The position numbers and the translations under genes are program-made. The notes beneath the pieces are model-generated. The model saw only the letters and a program-made list of their open reading frames with translations. It was not told the origin of the DNA and did not search any database. From NCBI RefSeq assembly GCF_008065135.1, contig NZ_CP042914.1, positions 4,135,404 through 4,199,403 on the forward strand: a stretch of 64,000 nt of DNA, read 5' to 3'. Numbering within the stretch: position 1 is the stretch's first letter; the number at the start of each line of letters is the position of its first letter. Below, one piece after another: positions 1 through 8,374 of this stretch. The stretch comes from Roseimaritima ulvae. Lineage in GTDB: Bacteria > Planctomycetota > Planctomycetia > Pirellulales > Pirellulaceae.

Positions 1-168
1 GATCAGGCTTAACTGACGCCGCCAAGCTTCCACCATCCCAATGCGGCTGGCATCGCTGGGGGACAACAAATCCTCAGCGGACACCGACGCGGCGGGCAGA
101 AAGCAGGTCCCAGCGGAAACGCAACACAACGCGGCGAATAGCAAAGCGGGGCGAATCAAACGAACCAT
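1..168 (-). CDS. Secreted protein, N-terminal part (cut by window edge)
   Basis: The first 56 codons of a minus-strand gene, running off the left edge. The ATG at 166-168 is preceded by GAGGA at 6-nt spacing. The product starts MVRLIRPALLFAALCC and goes on through a second hydrophobic stretch to an Ala-Ser-rich cleavage region (ASVSAED around residue 30), so it looks like a Sec signal peptide. The mature part begins with a segment (PSDASRIGMVEAWRRQ) that resembles the start of large secreted planctomycete proteins, some with PQQ or beta-propeller domains. That resemblance is from memory and weak. The function cannot be assigned from this fragment. This gene and the MoxR gene are divergent. 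Confidence 0.7.
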   Translation of the reverse strand, partial: MVRLIRPALLFAALCCVSAGTCFLPAASVSAEDLLSPSDASRIGMVEAWRRQLSLI

Positions 169-288
169 CGTGTTCCTCGGATGAGATAGGAGGCGTATCA
201 AGCCCATATCTTACACCAAATCCTCGCAAACACGCCAATTTGTTCAGCACTTTTGCCCAAGCTCTCGCCTTCGTGGTCGCCCACCCCG

Positions 289-381
289 AATCGTAACTAC
301 CGTCGCCAGACGGTGGACCGCGAATCGTAGCTACCGTCGCCAGACGGTGGACCAGGCCCCGTGTCCAAACTCTGGCGAGTT
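289..381. repeat. Three GCCA-loop hairpin repeats in the 169-491 spacer
   Basis: The 323-bp spacer between the divergent secreted-protein and MoxR genes holds three copies of a short dispersed element. Two direct copies (hairpins 299-314 and 333-348) have the 6-bp stem ACCGTC/GACGGT around loop GCCA, flanked by CGTA(G/A)CT and GGTGGACC. A third copy in the opposite orientation (368-381) has stem AACTC/GAGTT around TGGC, followed by CGGCTACGG. No other gene is visible in the spacer. An open minus-strand frame that crosses it is mostly repeat sequence. Confidence 0.8.
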
Positions 382-491
382 CGGCTACGGCCGAATCTGG
401 CCCCGCAACGGCATTATCCGAGACAGAACGAATCTGCCGTTTATGACGATGAAGACCAGTCGGCTGGTTCGTTAAGGGCCTGCGGGATAGC

Positions 492-1472
492 ATGACGGGC
501 GAACCCGACTGGCTAAGGAATCAGAGACGAATGCCGCAGCAAGCTTTTCAGACCGCCAAACGTCTGACGGAAAATATCGAACGCGTCGTTTTGGGCAAAA
601 CCGAAGTTGTTCGCTCATTGGTCGTTGCCCTGTTGGCTGGCGAGCACGTGTTGCTCGAGGATGTGCCCGGGGTGGGCAAAACGTTGGCTGCCAAGGCCCT
701 AGCCCGCAGCATCGAAGGCAGATTCACACGCCTCCAGTTCACCCCCGACCTGTTGCCCACCGATATCACGGGCAGCATGATCTACCGCACCGACACTCGC
801 GAATTCGAATTCGCCCCCGGCCCGGTGTTCGCCAATGTGCTGCTGGCCGACGAAATCAACCGCGCCCCGCCGCGGACCCAAAGCGCCCTGCTGGAAGCGA
901 TGAGCGAGGGACAGGTCTCCGTCGACGGCGTGACCCACGCGCTGCCCTCACCCTTTATCGTTGTGGCCACCCAGAACCCCTATGAGTTCGAAGGCACCTA
1001 TTCCCTGCCCGAATCGCAGATGGACCGCTTTTTGATGCGGACTTCGATCGGCTATCCGGTACGGGAAATCGAACGCGACGTGCTGCGAACCCATCGCATG
1101 GGCGAACCCGTCGACAACCTCGATCCCGTCGTTTCGCTGGACGAAGTCCAACACGCGCAGAACATCGTGCGGCAGGTGAAGTTCGATAACCAGTTGGTCG
1201 AATACCTGCTGGACGTCGTCGATGGCACCCGCACCACAGATTTCTTTCGCGCAGGGGTCAGCACCCGAGGTGCGCTCAGTTTCTATCGCGGCTGCCAGGC
1301 CCGCGCGGTCACCGATGGCCGTGACCACGTGATCCCCGATGACGTGAAACAACTGGCCGTGCCCGCGCTTTCCCACCGTGTGATGCCCGCGGGCATCTTT
1401 CAAGGTGCCAGCCGCGAAGGGGTGGAACAGAAAATGGAACAACTGGTGCAGACCATTGCCGTGCCGATGTAA
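492..1472 (+). CDS. MoxR-family AAA+ ATPase
   Basis: A 326-residue AAA+ ATPase of the MoxR family, which acts as a chaperone-like ATPase in assembling or activating protein complexes. Walker A is PGVGKT (residues 59-64). Walker B is LLADE (117-121), followed by the MoxR hallmark INRAPPRTQSALLEAM. A sensor 1 region (VATQNP) and the C-terminal lid (SHRVMPAG) are present and the length is typical. The ATG at 492 has only a weak Shine-Dalgarno, and the ATG at residue 14 (531) is an alternative start that keeps the whole domain. MoxR genes usually sit directly before DUF58 and von Willebrand or transglutaminase genes. Here the next gene is convergent and unrelated, so the usual partners are not adjacent. 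Confidence 0.95.
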   Translation: MTGEPDWLRNQRRMPQQAFQTAKRLTENIERVVLGKTEVVRSLVVALLAGEHVLLEDVPGVGKTLAAKALARSIEGRFTRLQFTPDLLPTDITGSMIYRTDTREFEFAPGPVFANVLLADEINRAPPRTQSALLEAMSEGQVSVDGVTHALPSPFIVVATQNPYEFEGTYSLPESQMDRFLMRTSIGYPVREIERDVLRTHRMGEPVDNLDPVVSLDEVQHAQNIVRQVKFDNQLVEYLLDVVDGTRTTDFFRAGVSTRGALSFYRGCQARAVTDGRDHVIPDDVKQLAVPALSHRVMPAGIFQGASREGVEQKMEQLVQTIAVPM

Positions 1473-1516
1473 GCGATGGCGAGGCAAGCGGTGGCGATTA
1501 CCTCAGCCGCGAACCG

Positions 1517-2329
1517 CTACCGTGAAAATCGCACCGCGGGCATCGACACCTCCGGCACGCTGGGCAGACTGCCGAAGCGTATCGCGGCAATGCTCGGCGA
1601 ACCAGCTGACTCGGCTGCCGTGTCCACGGCAAACAGAGCCTTGACTGGCAAACCGTCCAACTCGACGCGGCCCGCCACCGCGGCATCTCCGGCCGCCAGC
1701 ACCCAACGCAACACGTTTGCTTCACTCTCACCCGCTGCGGCTGGTTCACGGTGGATCAGCAAGACCAGTTTGCCGTCCGCGTTGGGCAGTTTCCCCAATG
1801 CCTGTCCGCGACAGACAAACGTGGACTGTTCCGCGCTGGCGCGAACTTCAAACGGCGTATCGCCGATTTGAATCGCCAAGGGCTGGTCAGCTGCCGGCTG
1901 GTCGGGCAATTGGATGGCCAAGGCCAGCGAACGCCCCGGACTCAGATGCAACGGTTGGCTCGATTCCGGCGGTTGATCAGTTGTCGATAGATCAGCGGAC
2001 GGCAACTCGCTCAGCCAGCCCGCATCCACCGTGATCGCGACGGACGTACCCGAGGCCGCCGGGACGTTGCGTTGGATGCGGTTCATTCCGGCCGCAGCAG
2101 CTGGCGGACGAGTGGCAGGGGGGGTTTGGGCACGAGGCTTAAATTCACCGTCCAAACGAGCCCCGAGAGTAGGATTCATGGGCCGCGCGGCACGACGGTT
2201 TTCCCCGCCGATCCGTTTGCTGGCCAACACGGCAATCGCAATCAGCAACAATACAGCGCCCGAAGCGGCGTGCACCCGCCAGTCGTTGATCCACGAGGCC
2301 CCCGATTTGCCCGCTCTTTTTGCCGACAT
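1517..2329 (-). CDS. One-TM protein of unknown function
   Basis: A 270-residue protein not recognised as a known family. A short basic N-terminus (about residues 1-19) is followed by one hydrophobic segment (VHAASGAVLLLIAIAVLA, about 19-38), then a Pro/Ala/Thr-rich linker and a roughly 150-residue C-terminal region rich in beta-forming stretches. It is probably a type II inner-membrane protein with its C-terminus outside the cytoplasm. Its ATG lies 2 nt after the stop codon of the dehydratase gene, so it is the last gene of the S41 protease-dehydratase operon. Its short distance to the convergent MoxR gene (44 bp) leaves little room for a terminator. No catalytic motif is visible. Confidence 0.75.
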   Translation of the reverse strand: MSAKRAGKSGASWINDWRVHAASGAVLLLIAIAVLASKRIGGENRRAARPMNPTLGARLDGEFKPRAQTPPATRPPAAAAGMNRIQRNVPAASGTSVAITVDAGWLSELPSADLSTTDQPPESSQPLHLSPGRSLALAIQLPDQPAADQPLAIQIGDTPFEVRASAEQSTFVCRGQALGKLPNADGKLVLLIHREPAAAGESEANVLRWVLAAGDAAVAGRVELDGLPVKALFAVDTAAESAGSPSIAAIRFGSLPSVPEVSMPAVRFSR

Positions 2330-2331
2330 CG

Positions 2332-4362
2332 TTAGCGGTCTCCCGAGGTCGCCGAGTCCGCTGGGGTCGCGGATTCACGCAGCGCGCGGCGGCCGGCTTC
2401 GAGCGTTTCAATAATTTTGTCGACATCGTAGACACATCCACCCCAGGTGCCGCCGCCGACCTGCTGCAAGGCTGCCCACAGTCGCGTGTCATCGGGGATT
2501 GCGGGGTCGATCTGCAGGTCGGGATGTTCGGGGCGCCGATTCAAAACTTCCGTCGCTTGCTCCGCCGCAAACGTTTGTTCGGCGGTGCCCAGCCAATCCA
2601 CGCGTCCTTGCAGACCGACGGTATCGATTTCGATTTCGATCGTATCGCCCTCGCGAACCTTACCGATCGGACCGCCCGCCAAAGCTTCCGGACCAACGTG
2701 CCCGATACAAGCACCGGTACTGACGCCGGAAAAACGAGCATCGGTGACCACGGCAACGTGTTTGCCATGCGGCAGGTATTTCAGCGCCGACGTGATTTGA
2801 TAGGTTTCTTCCATCCCACAGCCCATCGGGCCGCGACCGACCAACACCAACACGTCGCCAGGCTGGATCGGTTGAGGATGTTGGCCTTTGACCGCTGCGA
2901 TGGCCTCACGCTCACTGTGAAACACGCGAGCCGGACCACGTTTGCGATACACGCCGTCGTCATCGACCACCGATGGATCAATCGAAGTGGCTTTGATCAC
3001 CGAGCCTTCAGGGCAGAGGTTGCCGTGTGGGAAACAAACGGTACTGGTCAGCCCGCGTTGCTTGGCGACAGCCGGTGGCATGATTACGTCGTCGGGATCG
3101 ACGCCGTCTTCCGCAGCCAACACACTGCGGAAATAGTCGCGCCGAGGACTGTCGTGCCAACGATCGAGCAGTTCGTCCCAGGTCAAGCCCGAAACCGTGC
3201 GCGTCTTGGTCCGCAGCAAACCGGCTTCGCGCAGATGCCAGGCGACTTCGGGCACGCCGCCCGCCAAATACATGCGCACCGTGGGATGGCCCACCGGTCC
3301 GTTGGGCAACACATCGACAAACCGTCTTACCGAAGCGTTGACGGCGGCAAAGTCCGCAGCCGTGGGACGAGGCAGTCCAGCGGCCGCGGCGATCGCCGGG
3401 ATGTGTAACAGCAAATTGGTCGAACCACCCACCGCCGCGTGGACCAGCATCGCATTGTGCAGCGAATCGGCGGTGATCAATGAACCGATGGACACGCCGT
3501 CGCGATGCATCGCTTGCAGGGCGCGGGCACTGTGACGAGCCAAATCCAGCCACACAGGCTGACCGCTGGGTGCAAGCGCCGCGTGGGGAACGGTCAATCC
3601 CAAGGCTTCGGCGACCACCTGAGCCGTGGCAGCGGTGCCCAAAAATTGGCAACCTCCGCCGGGCGATCCACAGGCCCGGCAACCTTCCAAGGCCGCCTCT
3701 TCCAGCGTCATTTCGCCCTGCGTATAACGCGCCCCGATGGTTTGCACCTTGCCGGCATCTTCGCCCACCGTCGGCGGCAGCGTGACCCCGCCGGGCATCA
3801 GCACCGCCGGCAACCGGCCGATGCCGCACAGCGCCAACATCATCGCCGGCAAACCCTTGTCACATGTTGCGATCCCTAGCACGCCTTTGGCCTGCGGCAG
3901 CGAACGGATCAGCCGTCGCATGACAATCGCCGCATCGTTGCGATAGGGCAAACTATCAAACATGCCACGCGTGCCTTGAGTGCGTCCGTCACAGGGATCG
4001 CTGACATAAGCGGCAAAGGGCACTCCGCCGGCTTGACTGATAACTTCGGCGGCCGCTTTAACCAACAAGCCGACTTCCCAGTGACCGGTATGGTACCCCA
4101 ACGCGATCGGCGTCCCATCTTCCGCTCGCATCCCGCCTTGCGTGCTAAGCATCAAGTACTGCTCACCCAAGGCGCGCCGCGGGTCCCAGCCCATGCCCGC
4201 GTTTTGGGTCAGACCAAACAAGTCGCCGCTGCTCCAGTTACGCAGCATTTGATCGGTCAGCGGCAATTGCCCCTGCGGCCCGGCCGCCCGGGTCTTGATG
4301 GTTCGCACATCGGCAGGCGGGTCAAACAAACGGTCAAGCGAACGAGCATCATCCTGAGACAT
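2332..4362 (-). CDS. IlvD/EDD-type dehydratase, YjhG/YagF family (sugar-acid dehydratase)
   Basis: A 676-residue dehydratase of the IlvD/EDD superfamily, closest in memory to E. coli YjhG/YagF, which dehydrate D-xylonate. Family landmarks are SDPCDGR.QGT.GMFDSLPYRNDAA, VATCDKGLPA-like ATCDKGLPAMM, PPTVGEDAGKVQTIGAR, CRACGSPGGGCQFLGTA, HAAVGGSTNLLLHIPA, TDARFSGVSTGACIGHVGPEA and a C-terminal DDTRLWAAL. The cysteines in DPCDG, ATCDKG and GGGCQF fit a [Fe-S] cluster site. A frame open further upstream would add 22 residues inside the protease gene. The ATG at 4360-4362 (MSQDDARS) overlaps the protease stop as TAATG and is the better start. The expected role is conversion of an aldonic acid to a 2-keto-3-deoxy acid. 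The exact substrate is inferred only at family level. Confidence 0.92.
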   Translation of the reverse strand: MSQDDARSLDRLFDPPADVRTIKTRAAGPQGQLPLTDQMLRNWSSGDLFGLTQNAGMGWDPRRALGEQYLMLSTQGGMRAEDGTPIALGYHTGHWEVGLLVKAAAEVISQAGGVPFAAYVSDPCDGRTQGTRGMFDSLPYRNDAAIVMRRLIRSLPQAKGVLGIATCDKGLPAMMLALCGIGRLPAVLMPGGVTLPPTVGEDAGKVQTIGARYTQGEMTLEEAALEGCRACGSPGGGCQFLGTAATAQVVAEALGLTVPHAALAPSGQPVWLDLARHSARALQAMHRDGVSIGSLITADSLHNAMLVHAAVGGSTNLLLHIPAIAAAAGLPRPTAADFAAVNASVRRFVDVLPNGPVGHPTVRMYLAGGVPEVAWHLREAGLLRTKTRTVSGLTWDELLDRWHDSPRRDYFRSVLAAEDGVDPDDVIMPPAVAKQRGLTSTVCFPHGNLCPEGSVIKATSIDPSVVDDDGVYRKRGPARVFHSEREAIAAVKGQHPQPIQPGDVLVLVGRGPMGCGMEETYQITSALKYLPHGKHVAVVTDARFSGVSTGACIGHVGPEALAGGPIGKVREGDTIEIEIDTVGLQGRVDWLGTAEQTFAAEQATEVLNRRPEHPDLQIDPAIPDDTRLWAALQQVGGGTWGGCVYDVDKIIETLEAGRRALRESATPADSATSGDR

Positions 4363-5870
4363 TAAGCGGCTCTTGAAGTGGGCTTCCGGTCGTCGATTTG
4401 TTGTTGCAGGTATTCCATCGCCCGCCACAACTGCGGGTCCAGAGTGGGGTCGTCAAACGATCCGTCCTCGATGTTTTGTTCCTGCTCTTCGGCATTGCTG
4501 TCTTGCGTGGCGTCACTGTCGCTGCGTTTGTTCTCTTCAGCGCTGTTGTCCGAAGCGTCATTGCCCGAGTCCGGTTCCGGCGTCGCTCCCGGTTCCGGCA
4601 CGGTCCCAAATTCCAAGTCCAATTCCGGTGCCGGATCGGGTTCGTCCCTATCGGCTTGCCAGGTAATCTCACGATCTTCCCAGACCGGATAAGTAGCTCG
4701 GCGCCAGCGTTTGCTGATCGCCTTGCGATCCTCGTCGCTCAATTCCACCTCCAGGCCCGGGTCGGGGGTCACGCCCCAAACGTCTTCGTCCTTGGCCTCT
4801 GGGGTGCGATGAATGTTTGCGCCGCTGGGTCGGTAGTAACGGGCGGTGGTCAATTTGAAGGCGCTGCGTCCGTATTCCAGCATCATCACCTGTTGCACGG
4901 TGCCTTTGCCGAACGAGCGAGTTCCGACGATCGCGGCGCGTTGATGGTCTTGCAAACAGCTGGAGACGATTTCGCTCGCACTAGCCGAATTACCATCGAT
5001 CAGAATTGCCATCGGAATTTGGGGCTCGACCAGCGTGCCCGCGGTGGCTTGTTCCGAAGTCGCTTTGTGATCGCGGTCTCGGCCCCGCGTCGAAACGATT
5101 TCGCCCTCTTCGATGAACATGTCACAAACGGCCACCGCAGCGTTCAGTAGTCCACCGGGGTTGCCGCGCAGGTCCAGAATCAAAGCATCAAAATCATTGT
5201 CCAGTGTGCGCAACGCCCGTTCCATTTCGGCCGCGGTCTTTTCGCCAAAACTGGTGCAGCGGATCATTGCAATGCGGGGATGGTTGCGGACGCGATACAC
5301 CCATTGGCTGTCTTCATCGCGATAGTCCCCGAGTACCGAGTCAAGCGGAATTTGCTCCCGCATCACTTGCAGCGTGACGTGTTCGCTGTCGTCTCGCAGA
5401 ATTACGATTTTTACCTCGGTCCCGATCACCCCCCCCAACCGATCGCTGACCTCTCGCAGCGTGCTGGTGGACACGTCCTCGCCGTCGACTTTCAGGATCC
5501 GGTCGCCCGGCAAGACTCCGGCACGCAGCGCGGGCGAGCCCACCAAGGGGGTAATCACACGGACCGGCGTGTTCGGCTCGGGTTGTTCCACCAAGACTCC
5601 AATCCCGGCGAACTCCTGCGCCAAACTCTGCTCGAACTGGGCAAAACTTTCCGGAGGAATAAACTGACTGTGTTCGTCCAGCTCGGTTTGCAGCCCCTTC
5701 ATGGCCGATTCCAGCAGTTGCCGATGATCGACCGGATCGACGTAGTACTTTTCGATCTTGTCGATCGCGTCGCCGACAATCAGCGCGCTGTGGGTGCGGC
5801 GGGCCGTGATATGGCACAACACCGAAACCACGACGACGAGCAACAGAATGTGGTAATTTCGCAAAGGCAT
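4362..5870 (-). CDS. S41 family C-terminal processing peptidase (CtpA/Prc-like)
   Basis: A 502-residue secreted or membrane-anchored serine protease. Residues 5-20 form a hydrophobic signal or anchor. Then come an S41 N-terminal helical region (VGDAIDKIEKYYVD), a PDZ domain (about 85-172, with GSPALRAGVLPGDRILKVDG) and the peptidase core. The catalytic Ser/Lys dyad is inferred as S297 in NSASASE and K322 in SFGKGTVQ, 25 residues apart as in D1P and Tsp. DLRGNPGGLL is the conserved substrate-cradle motif. The C-terminal 90 residues are an acidic low-complexity tail (Asp/Glu/Pro/Ser) absent from most CtpA proteins. It starts the minus-strand operon, with AGGA ahead of the ATG, and its stop overlaps the dehydratase start. 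Confidence 0.95.
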   Translation of the reverse strand: MPLRNYHILLLVVVVSVLCHITARRTHSALIVGDAIDKIEKYYVDPVDHRQLLESAMKGLQTELDEHSQFIPPESFAQFEQSLAQEFAGIGVLVEQPEPNTPVRVITPLVGSPALRAGVLPGDRILKVDGEDVSTSTLREVSDRLGGVIGTEVKIVILRDDSEHVTLQVMREQIPLDSVLGDYRDEDSQWVYRVRNHPRIAMIRCTSFGEKTAAEMERALRTLDNDFDALILDLRGNPGGLLNAAVAVCDMFIEEGEIVSTRGRDRDHKATSEQATAGTLVEPQIPMAILIDGNSASASEIVSSCLQDHQRAAIVGTRSFGKGTVQQVMMLEYGRSAFKLTTARYYRPSGANIHRTPEAKDEDVWGVTPDPGLEVELSDEDRKAISKRWRRATYPVWEDREITWQADRDEPDPAPELDLEFGTVPEPGATPEPDSGNDASDNSAEENKRSDSDATQDSNAEEQEQNIEDGSFDDPTLDPQLWRAMEYLQQQIDDRKPTSRAA

Positions 5871-5976
5871 ATCGATATCCTACCCGGACGCGTTCCGCTC
5901 GACAGCCACCCCGCGTAGGATGTTGTGCAAGCGTATCTTTTGGATTCTAGCGATAACGAAGCAGGCTTAGAGGAAT

Positions 5977-6555
5977 ATGACCAGCGACGCAGGCAAACGC
6001 ATCTTAATGATCGTGGGCGATTACGTGGAGGACTACGAGGCCATGGTACCGCTGCAGATCCTGCAGTGTGCCGGACACGAGGTGGCCACGGTCTGCCCGG
6101 ACAAGCAGGCTGGCGACTGGGTGGCCACGGCGATCCACGATTTTGAAGGGCAGCAAACCTACAGCGAGAAACCCGGACATCGCTTCGCCATCAACAGCGA
6201 TTTTCAATCCCTGCAAGCGGAAGCGTTCGATGCTTTGGTGATCCCCGGCGGGCGGGCGCCGGAGTACCTGCGGCTGAATGCCCGCGTGCTGGAAATCGTG
6301 CGGCACTTCTTTGAAGCCAACAAACCGGTCGCGGCGATTTGTCACGGCCCCCAGATATTGGCCGCCGCCGGTGTGCTGTCAGGCCGCCAATGCAGCTGCT
6401 ACCCGGCCTGCAGCCCCGAAGTCACCGGAGCCGGCGGCACCTACATGGACCCCGCCGCAACGATGGATTCGGCGCACGTCGATGGCAACCTGGTGACCGC
6501 GCCCGCTTGGCCCGCTCACCCCGCCTGGATGCGAGCCTTTCTAAATCTTCTGTAG
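5977..6555 (+). CDS. DJ-1/PfpI family protein
   Basis: A 192-residue protein of the DJ-1/PfpI superfamily (class I glutamine amidotransferase-like fold). The nucleophile-elbow cysteine is in [10 protein letters not shown] (about residue 118). The N-terminal strand [17 protein letters not shown] supplies the acidic residue that usually contacts this cysteine. [12 protein letters not shown] and the C-terminal [18 protein letters not shown] also match PfpI-type proteins, whose proposed roles are protease, deglycase/glyoxalase or stress chaperone. It has GAGG directly before the ATG, and is divergent from the S41 protease with a 106-bp gap. The specific activity is not settled for this subgroup. 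Confidence 0.92.
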   Translation: MTSDAGKRILMIVGDYVEDYEAMVPLQILQCAGHEVATVCPDKQAGDWVATAIHDFEGQQTYSEKPGHRFAINSDFQSLQAEAFDALVIPGGRAPEYLRLNARVLEIVRHFFEANKPVAAICHGPQILAAAGVLSGRQCSCYPACSPEVTGAGGTYMDPAATMDSAHVDGNLVTAPAWPAHPAWMRAFLNLL

Positions 6556-6563
6556 CCTTGCCC

Positions 6564-6845
6564 CGTAGCTACGCTCGCCAGAGCGTGGGGCGGTCCACAC
6601 GGGCCGGGGACCCATGCTACGAGCGGCGCAATCGTAGCTACGCTCGCCAGAGCGTGGGGCGGTCCACACGGGCCGGGGGCCCATGCTACGAGCGGCGCAA
6701 TCGTAGCTACGCTCGCCAGAGTGTGGGGCGGTCCACACGGGCCGGGGCCCATGCTACGAGCGGCGCAATCGTAGCTACGCTCGCCAGAGCGTGGGGTTGG
6801 AGTCCAGGCTTGAGCGCATCTGCGAAGCGGCGCAAGCTTGGACTG
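6564..6845. repeat. Four 69-bp tandem repeats with GCCA-loop hairpins
   Basis: This fills the 325-bp space between the convergent PfpI and panC genes. Four direct copies have a period of 68-69 bp. Each contains CGTAGCT, then the hairpin ACGCTC-GCCA-GAGCGT (6571-6586, 6640-6655, 6709-6724 with one G:U-type change, 6777-6792), then GGGGCGGTCCACACGGGCC and CATGCTACGAGCGGCGCAAT. A further imperfect inverted repeat (AGTCCAGGCTTG / CAAGCTTGGACT) lies at about 6802-6845. The hairpin core matches those at 289-381, 10285 and 11510. The GGGCCGGGGACCCATGCTAC part recurs reversed at 23897-23955. Confidence 0.9.
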
Positions 6846-6880
6846 CAGCGTGAAACCGCGTTCCCAGACTGGAGCCTAGG

Positions 6881-7726
6881 CTACGTGGCCAACTTCTGAT
6901 TATCGATTAAACGCGTTGAGCCGACGCGGGCGGCGATCAATGCGATCGCTTCCTCGTCGGCGTGCACGGACGGTTGCAGCGTTTGCGAATTCACGACCAC
7001 GGCGTACTCGACGCTGTCGATCCCCGCGTTCTCCAATTCAGCTCGCATCAGCTGTTCCAAAACCTTCGTGCCCCGCTGCCCGTCTTGATAGGCTTTGCAG
7101 GCTACCGTCAGCGCCCGATGCAAACCCAACGCACGGCGGCGTTCGTCATCGGACAGATATCGGTTGCGTGAACTGAGCGCCAAGCCATCGGGTTCGCGGA
7201 CCGTGGGACAAATCTCGATCTCGATGCCAAAATCCAGTTCGCGATTCATTGTCTGCAACACGCGAGCTTGTTGATAATCCTTGTGTCCGAAGAAGGCGTG
7301 CGTGCAGGGCAGAATGTGAAACAGTTTGGTGACCACGGTGGTGACGCCGCGAAAGTGATCCGGTCGTCGCTCCCCTTCCAAACAGAGAGCCACATCGGGC
7401 GGTTGCACGTACGTGGAAAAGTCCTCCGCGTACATCTCATCCACCGCCGGCACAAACACCGCATCGACGCCCGCATCGCGCAACAGACGCAGGTCGTTTT
7501 CCAAAGTGCGCGGGTAGCGATCCAGATCTTCACCAGGAGCGAACTGGGTGGGATTGACAAAAATCGTGGCCACCGTGACGTCGCAGCGCTGCACCGCACG
7601 CTTCGCCAAACTGATATGCCCGGCGTGCAGCGCGCCCATCGTGGGGACCAATCCAAGAGACCGCTGTTCGCAGCGCTGATGCATGACCCAGCGGCGGGCC
7701 GCGGTTTTATTGTTCAAAACTTCCAT
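6881..7726 (-). CDS. panC: Pantothenate synthetase (pantoate-beta-alanine ligase)
   Basis: A 281-residue cytosolic PanC, which makes pantothenate from pantoate, beta-alanine and ATP for CoA synthesis. The nucleotidyltransferase signature is PTMGALHAGH (residues 28-37, with H34 and H37). Further family motifs are FVNPTQF, FGHKDYQQ and LSSRNRYLS (the KMSKS equivalent). The frame is open 17 codons further upstream, but that would overlap the end of the DUF151 gene. The ATG at 7724-7726 (MEVLNNKT) leaves a 13-nt gap and gives the usual family length. It is probably co-transcribed with the DUF151 gene. No panB or panD is in the window. Confidence 0.97.
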   Translation of the reverse strand: MEVLNNKTAARRWVMHQRCEQRSLGLVPTMGALHAGHISLAKRAVQRCDVTVATIFVNPTQFAPGEDLDRYPRTLENDLRLLRDAGVDAVFVPAVDEMYAEDFSTYVQPPDVALCLEGERRPDHFRGVTTVVTKLFHILPCTHAFFGHKDYQQARVLQTMNRELDFGIEIEICPTVREPDGLALSSRNRYLSDDERRRALGLHRALTVACKAYQDGQRGTKVLEQLMRAELENAGIDSVEYAVVVNSQTLQPSVHADEEAIALIAARVGSTRLIDNQKLAT

Positions 7727-7739
7727 GCTGGGCAAGCGT

Positions 7740-8150
7740 CTATTCGCTGGCGGTGGCTTGTTCCAGAACTTCTTCATTCACGAAGATCGGCAAGGGCGGA
7801 TCAAAGGTTACGGCGACGGCGATGGCATCGCTGGGTCGGGCATCGATTTCAATGATCTCGCCATCCTTTTTAAGCCGCAGCTGAGCAAAATAAGTGTGTT
7901 CGTGCAGGTCGCTGATAACCACGCTATCCAGCTCGGCACCCAACTCTTCCGCCACGCTGACGATCAAGTCATGAGTCAGTGGCCGCGGAGGTTGATAACC
8001 TTCTTTAACGCGCCGATCGATGTTCGTGGCCTCGAAGATCCCGATCAAGATCGGGAACTGTCGTTCCCCGTCGACTTCTTGAAGGTAGATCACCTGGTTG
8101 TCACTAATCTCGCTGATAATGATCCGCGCTAGCTGCATTTGCACGGGCAT
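7740..8150 (-). CDS. Bifunctional nuclease family (DUF151) protein
   Basis: A 136-residue single-domain protein of the bifunctional nuclease family. Diagnostic segments are FPILIGIFEATNIDRRV, RPLTHDLIVSVAEELGAEL and the C-terminal IEIDARPSDAIAVAV. Members were described with DNase and RNase activity, but the bacterial role is poorly known. The length is typical of the minimal domain. It lies 13 nt upstream of panC on the same strand, while the small gene before it is separated by an intrinsic terminator, so a promoter for the DUF151-panC pair is expected within about 8151-8299. Confidence 0.93.
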   Translation of the reverse strand: MPVQMQLARIIISEISDNQVIYLQEVDGERQFPILIGIFEATNIDRRVKEGYQPPRPLTHDLIVSVAEELGAELDSVVISDLHEHTYFAQLRLKKDGEIIEIDARPSDAIAVAVTFDPPLPIFVNEEVLEQATASE

Positions 8151-8299
8151 CGCTGGGCTCTTGTCAATAGATGGAAAAGAAGGTTTTTAAAACACAGCTG
8201 ACCAGTATAAACGAATTGGGTGGCCTGTCGCAGCGCCCAGCAACGACAGCCCCCAGCGGTTGTCGTCAAACGCGCTAGCGACCGGTTCCCGCGCGCACT

Positions 8300-8336
8300 A
8301 AAAAACCGCGTCCATGCATGGGGCATGTCCGCGGTT
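8300..8336 (-). terminator. Intrinsic terminator after the 60-residue protein gene
   Basis: On the minus strand, 39 nt past the TAA of the small gene, a hairpin has outer stem AACCGCG (8304-8310) with CGCGGTT (8330-8336) and an inner ATGC/GCAT pairing. On that strand it is followed by six T residues (A-run 8300-8305 on the plus strand). Stem plus T-tract is the classical rho-independent pattern. It isolates the small gene from DUF151-panC. Confidence 0.8.
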
Positions 8337-8374
8337 GTTCATTGCACGCTGTAGCTAAAAAGGCAGCGTTTGAT

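Noticed and set aside
74-493. Minus-strand 139-codon frame over the left-edge spacer
   Set aside because: It reads through hairpin repeats and lies in a different frame from the signal-peptide gene that starts at 168 with a good Shine-Dalgarno.
2320-3408. Plus-strand 362-codon frame
   Set aside because: It is antisense to the conserved dehydratase, with a composition typical of an antisense frame.
6564-6800. CRISPR-like regular array
   Set aside because: The whole 69-bp period is repeated, including what would be spacers, the copies contain strong hairpins, and no cas genes are nearby.
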